Source of the DNA: Brachycybe producta
Lineage: Eukaryota; Arthropoda; Diplopoda; Playtdesmida; Andrognathidae
Direction: 5' to 3'
NCBI GenBank assembly: GCA_036925085.1
Contig: JAUPFP010000009.1
Location: forward strand, 4,450,233-4,514,232
DNA length: 64,000 nucleotides
This document shows positions 57,826-64,000 of the stretch, in pieces. A program made the position numbers and the translations under genes. Positions within the stretch are counted from its first letter, which is position 1, and every line of letters begins with the position of its first letter. The notes beneath the pieces were generated by a model. It saw nothing but the letters and a program-made list of their open reading frames with translations. It did no database searches and had not been told where the DNA came from.

Positions 57826-60800
57826 CTAGGTTTCGGCGGCTCCAGATTTGTTGTTTCTCTTCAGTGAAATATAGCGGAAAATCCAAACAAGTGCACACGC
57901 ACCTTGAAAGGCTGTGATTAGTAGGTAACCTTTAACGAGGCTTCCAGTTGTATCACGAACCCAACCTGAGAAGTAAAAAATATATATGGAATTATTATCA
58001 AGTTTATTATTAAAAACAACCTGAAATTTGAACCAAAATACAGGGTATATGAAAAAAAGTTTAATTACAAAAAAAGAATGGTTTTACAATGTAGTTTTTA
58101 TTGAACACTAGTGGGGTAACCCTTCATAAATGACGGGAGCAAAATTCACAGGCAATTGTGCGCATGCGCGTCGTTTGTTCCTTTTTTACTCCTTTCATTT
58201 CAATTTCAGTCACCCCCTCCCACTTTTCCCCCTCCACGTTTCTCTCTCCCCCTCTACACTTTCCAACCTTTTCCCCTCTCCAATTTAATATCAATGAGGT
58301 TATTGGATGGGGAGAGCGCAACATATAGTTGACCTTGAGAAAAAAAAGCCGTTCATTTATTCAAATTTATATAAATTCCGACGTGCTTCAAGGTTTGTAC
58401 AGCGTTATCTCAGACAGATATAGATAGATACCCACACAGACCTGGCATAATATATATATATATAATTTTTTGAATTATGTCCGAAAAATAATGTCCGTCA
58501 TTTTGTCCTCCCGCTTCGGTGATATCACTTGACCGCCTCGCTCTCCTGACCTGTCTGTATGTGCAAAATCCAGAAAATCGCTACAGTAAATTAGTATGGG
58601 AAGAGATGCTGGGAAAAGCAATGCAGAATTTCGAGGAGAGATTTCGAGAGAGTGCGTACAGAAAGAAGGGCGCGTCACATGACGTCATTATTTTTCGGAC
58701 GTAATTCAAAAATATTTAACAAAAAACTTAATAAAAAAATTTTCATATTGAAAATCAACTTGAGTTTTTATTATTTGAAAAACATGCGTTTCTTCCGTCG
58801 CACCCTGTATAACTTTTCATAGATATCAATAGGAAAATACTTTTCTAGTTTTTAAATTACTAAAAAGCGCTGTGTAGCCAACTTTCTATTTTTTTTTTGG
58901 CGTATTCATCACTTGCAATTTACTTTTATGATGGTCTCATAATTATAATGACGTCATATCTAGCTGTGATTCATATTTTCAATGAAATTTTTATTAATTA
59001 TGGCTTCGGATGAAACTCATTAATTATTATTTCTACAGATTGAATTTCATTCTTCTCTTGTTACCACCAGTCAAGTCAGTCGGGTTATTACGAAATCACA
59101 ACTTCACATGTTATTCGTACAGAGTGTTTCAGTCATATAGTTTGTGATTGCATTTTGACAAGATAAATTCATGAGAGGTACATGACATTTGACAATTTAC
59201 AAACTATTAATTAGTTCTTAATTGAATAACAACCTACGCTGTTATGGAAGAAACTTAAAAATACTATGAAGCAGACAAGAAAATTTTGCCTCAAACGTTT
59301 GTAAGTTTGCGTAAAAGTTGTGTTAAGAGAAAAATACTTTAAATGCGAGATAGATGGCGCTTGCAACCTCCATAGGTGGCCAACTACACACGTGCCAATT
59401 AGTTGAAATAGAATGCTATAAGCTATAACTTATGCAAATGATAGTTTTTCTTTGTGACACTTTCTGATGTGACACTTCGACATGTTTCTAAAAAAACCAC
59501 CCTGTATAAATCACAATATCGTTCACTGTACTTATTGAAATTTTATATTGTAGTTCATTGAACGGGGGGGGGGGAGGGGGTTAAGACTTAGTAGAGTTTT
59601 CTCACCAATGAGTGGACCTCCGACAAGGATGAAAAATCCTTGGAAAAATGAACATAAGCCAAGTGTGGATGGTAGTTTCTTTGGTCCTACCGAATACAAA
59701 GTAATTGTAGTATTTTGTACTACGGTTCCTCCCGTTAAGAATCCGGTGATTAAAGCCGTCGTTAGAATTAGTCCGTATCCTTCGGCCAGGGCTTGTGCTA
59801 CGATAAAGAGATATTTAAACAAGAAGATGGCTTCATTTTCATATTTTTTGGTTTTAATAGACATTTTAGCAATTTGAAATTGGCAATTTTTTTTAGTCAT
59901 TTCTTTTATCTGATTTTGCCTTAGAGTTTTCATCTGTTTCAATGCTAAATTAAGGTGGCTTTCTAAATATTTATTTCGTTTTTGTCCTGCCAGATGGCGC
60001 TCTTGCGTGGCTATTATGTTCTATATGAGGGTCTCTTCCAATCCACCTGCGGTTTTGAGTAAATTTATATTTTTCAAGTGAACGTTTTTCAGAAAATACA
60101 TCACGAAAAAAAAAAAAAAATTCAACATGTTTTTGAAACTAGAATAGTTGGTAATAATGCTAAATGTTTTTTTCATGATTGATATCTTTGGAAATAAACT
60201 TTTTATGACAGTTTTGAAAAATGGCCGTAAATGGTTTTTCGTGAAATGTCAATGGAAAATCCTAAAAATGAGTCATTTTTTTCAAATTGAACTATAAAAT
60301 GTTTATTTTTTAAGATATTGCCATGAAAAAAACTGTTAATATTATCTTTTACCATTCTAGTTTTGAAAACAATTTGAATTTTTTTCGTAATGTTTTTTTA
60401 AAAAAAAAACGTTTGCTTGGCGTTTTTGCGTCCAAATTTTACAAAAATGTCTATGGAGCGTAGCATTAGCCACTGTAGTGACAAAGGAGAATGGGGGGGG
60501 GGGGAACAAAGCAAATAAGTAAATTGAGTTACAATTACAATTAAATTAATTTTGGTTATTGTTACAAGAGTTATTTCAGTTTCGTTTACAATAAAACGAG
60601 GTTTAGTCGTAGTTAACAGAAAAATAAATACAGTGGAAACCGTATATTTATAAACCGACAATTTATGAACAACTGATTTTCGAACTTTGATTATTCTGTT
60701 TTTCAGTAGAGCAAAATTACAAGAAACAAGAGAGGGTTTTAGAAACTAGAAGAGTAGATAGATCGTTCAGTTAAAGGCAGTGTTTCCACTTTGAGGGAAA

Positions 60801-63585
60801 TTTCCCTTTTTAGGGAAATTCGGGCCCTAAAAAAACCAGGTGGGAAATAAAAAGGGAAACTCACCAAAAGGAGAAAAAAAGGGAAAATTTTAGGTTTCAA
60901 TTAATAATCCTTACATTGGTTCAGACATTTGGGAAATGTTCATCTGGTCAGTTTATCACACACTTAGTGGATAAATCGATATATCGATAAAGAAGCTAAG
61001 TCAACAGGCAGTTAGAAATCGGGGAGAACTTCATTTGGCTCCGCCCTTTTTATGACGAACGGCAACTTCTAATTGGTTTGTTGTGTGGTTCCACGTTGAA
61101 AAGGGCGGAACATGTGACGTCAGACTACATAACCAAACAATTAGAAGTTGCGTTTGTCATAAAAAAGGCGGAGCCAACGTCTGTTTATCCTGTTATCTAA
61201 ATGCCTGTTACTGCCACTAGAGGCACTTTTTGGACGTATGGCTCATTGAATCGATTCTATGATGGAGAAACTATAGGGAAAAGGTGTGGGATATTTCTTA
61301 AAAAAAAATTCGGGAAAATAGGAAAATTATCTGAAGCTGTGAGGGAAACCAGAAAAAAAAGTGGAAACACTGGTTAAAGGTTATTTTTATCTTTCACATA
61401 AAAAGCTTATTTTGAAAGATAAACATGAAAATATCTATAAATGATTGAACTAATCTTCTAGTTTCTAAAACACATTCAAGTTTCTCTTCATTTTGCACTT
61501 GAAAGGCAGAAATAATAATCAAGAGTTCGAGATACGTTTCTACTTTAAAACCCACATTAAATATACAAATTGAGGAACTCAACTTTTTTTAAAAAAATAA
61601 CTTTCACAAGAAAGTCCAAGTTTGCTTGAAACTAGAAAAAGTAAATTAATACAACAATGATGGTGTATTCCAGATAATAAGCTTAAAAAGTTAGCATTTT
61701 TAATAAAATTATGCAATGAAAGTATTTTTTTTTTATAGAAACTACTTTTTTTTTTTAGTTTCAAACAAATTTTTTTTTTAAATAAAATTAAGATCAATTT
61801 CACTCGATGCGTTAACACTTGTCACATAGCTTCACCCTCTCGAACCCTTTGTGCAGGGGTTTGGTAACAAAGATTATTCCACTAATCAAGCGTAGGCCTA
61901 CTTTTTTAAATATGGGGGTTTTTTCCATGAAGAAAAACTGTGTGCAAAAGGGTTCAAGGTGCAAACATGTGTCAAGTGCCAAACCAGTCTTTACAACAAT
62001 TTGTAAATTAAGGTCATTTTAAAAGTGTAAACGATTCCTCGAACTCTGGTTATTCTGTTATTCTAGCCAGAGACTGAGAGAGTAACATTAAGAGAAACTT
62101 GAAAGTGTTTTTAGAAACTAGAAGAGTAGCTCAATCACTAATGCCCGATCCACATCAAGCTGACAAAAATGCCAGAAAAACAAAACAAAACTGAAACAAC
62201 CTCTCAGCAATACTAAAGACAAACCAACAACAAATTTGTGACACAACACAGACAAGTCGCAAAAATGTTTTAGAATGATCGCCAATATTGGTTTCGAAAC
62301 ACCTGAATTTACGGTTTTGTTTGTGTTTTTTGCCAGCTTGACGTTGATCGGCCTTTATGGATAATTTTGTGTTGACATCTTTCAAAATAAGCTTTTTATG
62401 GCAGTTTGAAAATGACTCGAACTGTATGCAAATAGTATATTTTAAATATTTTCTATAAAAAGTTTATTTTGAAAGATATCAACATGGAAATATCTTTTAA
62501 GTGATTGAGCTACTCTTCTAGTTTTTAAAAGACTTTCCAGTTTCTTTTAATCTTGTTCCTGAAACTGCAAAATAGTCAAGAGTTCGAAAGTGAACTGTTC
62601 ATAAAACATTTTTAATTATATTTTTCAAGAAAATATTCACCTGGTTACAGCTTAAGCTTAATAAACAAAGCTTAAGCTTTGGTTAGCTTACCCATAAATG
62701 CAAATCCAGCTACAGTGCATGTCAAAATGTAGAATACAATTGGATCCATTTTACAAATGGATTGAACAAATGGAAATCCCATACGTCCCAAGATTTCGGC
62801 AAATGCTCTGAATGTGGGCACGATAGCTGCCTGCATCGGTGTCAGTCCCTTGTCTATTCCGAGCGGCACGAGGAACACGATACCGTACATGAGAGACAGA
62901 TACGTTAGCACCTGCGATGCAAGAATTACGTAGAACACAGATTCTTTTAGCAATGAGAAATCCAAGGATTTGTTCAATTTGGTCTTCCAGGATTCTTTTT
63001 TAGTTTCTGCTTGATTCTTTGCATTGTTCGTATCATTTTTTAGAAACATAACTTCCTCTTCTTTTAAGTATGCAACTTGTTTGTCTTTTTGCGTTCCGTT
63101 ATCCGTATGGTTGTTCAGTGCAGCTGCTTCTACATTTAATGGTTCGGTTATAGTTTTATAGTATTTTAACTGAACCGAGGTATTACGGTTCTCGGGATGT
63201 TCCTCGTAAAGTATTATTTTATTGTCTTCATTTTCGTATTTCATTGTGTCATTTACAATTTTCTTATGATTTGAATTTTCTGGTTCTCGTTCTTCGATCA
63301 TCATTTCATCCTCGTCTGTCTGTTGGATTTTGTGTAAAATGTAATGCCATTTTGCCGGTTGGAATAACGCTGCACCGACAAGAATGTTGGCGGCAATTCC
63401 GCCCATTAAAAGGAATGTGCCTCTGAAACCACAAATTTCGTTGGTCAGTTGTACCAATGGAGAGAATATAAGGCGTCCGACAGAAAAACCAGTATAGATG
63501 ACGCTTGCCGCTATGTTGTAGCGCTTCTGAAAGTAGTGACTCGCAAGAACTAAGCACGAGATGCGGCAAAATCCGTATCCGATTC
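57826..63585 (-). CDS. SLC16-family (monocarboxylate transporter-like) protein 2, 3' part
   Basis: Paralogue of the gene at 33-39 kb. Three exons lie inside the window: 62692-63585, 59606-59797 and 57826-57965 (408 codons with the stop fraction); the N-terminal exons with the PDGGWGW region must lie beyond base 64,000. Visible: GIGYGFCRISCLVLASHYFQ (helices 4-5), YTGFSVGRLIFSPL, GFRGTFLLMGG (helix 6), a long Glu/Asn/Lys-rich loop, SLDFSLLKESVFYVILAS, VPLGIDKGLTPMQAA, FAEILGR (the ExxGR pair of helix 8), LPSTLGLCSFFQGFFILVGGP and GWVRDTTGS. Ends with NNKSGAAET. All intron phases equal those of the neighbour, and the penultimate exon is exactly 192 nt in both. Substrate unknown. Confidence 0.92.
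57966..59605. other. Last intron of SLC16 gene 2
   Basis: Mostly unique. At 58,475-58,705 the palindrome-like ends AATTATGTCCGAAAAATAATG and CATTATTTTTCGGACGTAATT bound a unit of about 230 bp that could be a MITE. A copy of the GATGGCGC...GAAATAGAATGC repeat lies at 59,335-59,420, and a G run at 59,565. Confidence 0.45.
58472..58706. repeat. Possible foldback unit with TCCGAAAAATAATG ends
   Basis: GAATTATGTCCGAAAAATAA at the left is matched by TTATTTTTCGGACGTAATTC at the right. The inside is not obviously paired apart from ATGACGTCATT. Size and ends suit a MITE; the superfamily is not clear. Confidence 0.55.
59945..60450. repeat. AAACTAGAATGG-type foldback
   Basis: Starts TTAAGGTGGCTTTCTAAATA and includes CCAGATGGCGCTC, TGGCTATTATGTTCTATATG and TGAAACTAGAATAG. 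The right arm gives ACCATTCTAGTTTTGAAAAC and CGTTTGCTTGGCG. Then comes ATTAGCCACTGTAGTGAC, as at 3,355. Confidence 0.65.
60778..61372. mobile_element. Non-autonomous hAT-like element with 8-bp duplication
   Basis: 595 bp, ends CAGTGTTTCCACTTTG and AAGTGGAAACACTG, flanked by GTTAAAGG on both sides (60,770-60,777; 61,373-61,380). CAGTG-type ends and an 8-bp duplication are hAT hallmarks. No transposase frame. It hosts an ACAGGCA foldback at 61,004-61,208. Confidence 0.88.
61004..61208. mobile_element. ACAGGCA foldback MITE inside the hAT-like element
   Basis: Ends ACAGGCAGTTAGAAATCGGG / ATCTAAATGCCTGT, core GGCTCCGCCCTTTTTATGAC and ATGTGACGTCAGAC. The arms are less well matched than in other copies (CTTCATTTGGCTCC versus GGAGCCAACGTCTG), and no flanking duplication is seen. 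Confidence 0.85.
62030..62610. repeat. AAACTAGAAG foldback with insert
   Basis: The outer arms carry TTTTTAGAAACTAGAAGAG and CTCTTCTAGTTTTTAAAAG. The insert at about 62,145-62,355 has its own ends, GCCCGATCCACATCAAGCTG and CAGCTTGACGTTGATCGGCC, and matches 4,025-4,130 in wording (GACAAACCAACAACAAATTT). Confidence 0.65.
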
Positions 63586-63619
63586 CTGTAAAAGAAAAAG
63601 AAGTTTTGAAAAATTTATT

Positions 63620-64000
63620 TGAAATACAGTGGAAACCGTTTAACACACACACAATGGAGGAAACCTCTATATATTTATTTCGAGTTAAGGTTGGTTTAAC
63701 GCGTGAATATGCCTTCAAACTCTGATTATTCTGTCTTTCAGATGCAAAATGAGGCGAAACTTGAAAGTGGTTTAGAAACTAGAAGGGTAGCTCAATCACT
63801 TAAGAGTATCTTCATGTTTGATATCTTTTCAAAATAAACTATTTACGTGAGTTTGAAAAAAAAAAAAACTCCAACTTGAAGCAGACAATATTTTTTAATT
63901 TTTTTGTCGCTAAAAAGTTTATTTTAAAAGATATCAGTATTAAAATACTCTTGAGTGATTGAGCTTATTTTCTAGTTTCCGAAAACACTTTCTGGTTTTT
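63620..64000. repeat. Repeat remnants at the right edge
   Basis: At 63,625 TACAGTGGAAACCGTTTAAC is a single transposon-like end, also seen at 35,086 and, mutated, at 60,627. From 63,715 an AAACTAGAAG foldback begins (GCGAAACTTGAAAGTGG...), whose right arm reaches the edge. Confidence 0.6.

Larger units (their letters stand above)
60650..61565. repeat. Host AAACTAGAAG foldback, split by a hAT-like element
   Basis: Left arm 60,660-60,777 (GAACAACTGATTTTCGAAC, AAACTAGAAGAGTAG). Right arm 61,381-61,550 (ATAAAAAGCTTATTTTGAAA, CTTCTAGTTTCTAAAACAC, CTCTTCATTTTGCAC). Removing 60,778-61,380 joins the arms cleanly. Confidence 0.75.

Noticed and set aside
62155..62385. 76-codon frame with MKDVNTKLSIKADQRQAGK
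   Set aside because: Falls in a nested repeat with inverted ends; no support for coding.

Overview
The window is AT-rich eukaryotic DNA from an invertebrate animal that I cannot name. Every gene is split by short GT-AG introns. The gene set is animal-like: vigilin, COP9 signalosome subunit 7, a CLN7-type lysosomal MFS protein and SLC16-type transporters. Nothing bacterial or viral was seen, and there are no CRISPR arrays or operons. Exon models were built by hand from reading frames, splice sites and family conservation. For each complete model the exon lengths sum to a whole number of codons.

Layout: (1) 1.8-13.1 kb, minus strand: a complete 20-exon vigilin gene (1,259 aa). (2) 13.1-17.85 kb: a repeat-filled divergent intergenic region. 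(3) 17.86-21.0 kb, plus strand: a 10-exon gene for a seven-bladed WD40 protein (550 aa) with a basic N-terminal helix, an acidic tail and a C-terminal CVIL prenylation-type motif. (4) 21.6-23.6 kb, minus strand: COP9 signalosome subunit 7 (265 aa), convergent with the WD40 gene. (5) 25.3-29.8 kb, plus strand: an MFSD8/CLN7-like transporter (about 572 aa) with an enlarged acidic loop and a C-terminal dileucine motif. (6) 33.0-39.3 kb, minus strand: a complete SLC16 (monocarboxylate transporter-like) gene (551 aa). (7) 39.3-57.8 kb: about 18.5 kb without a recognisable gene, made of MITEs, foldback elements and minisatellites. (8) 57.8-63.6 kb, minus strand: the last three exons of a second SLC16 paralogue whose 5' end lies beyond the window.

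The genes do not form one pathway. They are housekeeping RNA binding (vigilin), ubiquitin-ligase control (CSN7), a lysosomal channel/transporter (CLN7) and a tandem pair of solute carriers.

The most unusual content is the repeats. Eleven copies of one short foldback element carry paired outer arms that differ between copies yet match within a copy, and several have 9-bp target duplications. A Harbinger-like MITE with 3-bp TWA duplications occurs six times. A hAT-like element with a perfect 8-bp duplication sits inside one foldback and hosts another. A tRNA-derived SINE is nested in a MITE. A pogo-like MITE and four kinds of tandem array are also present. Among the genes, the WD40-CaaX protein is the least expected.
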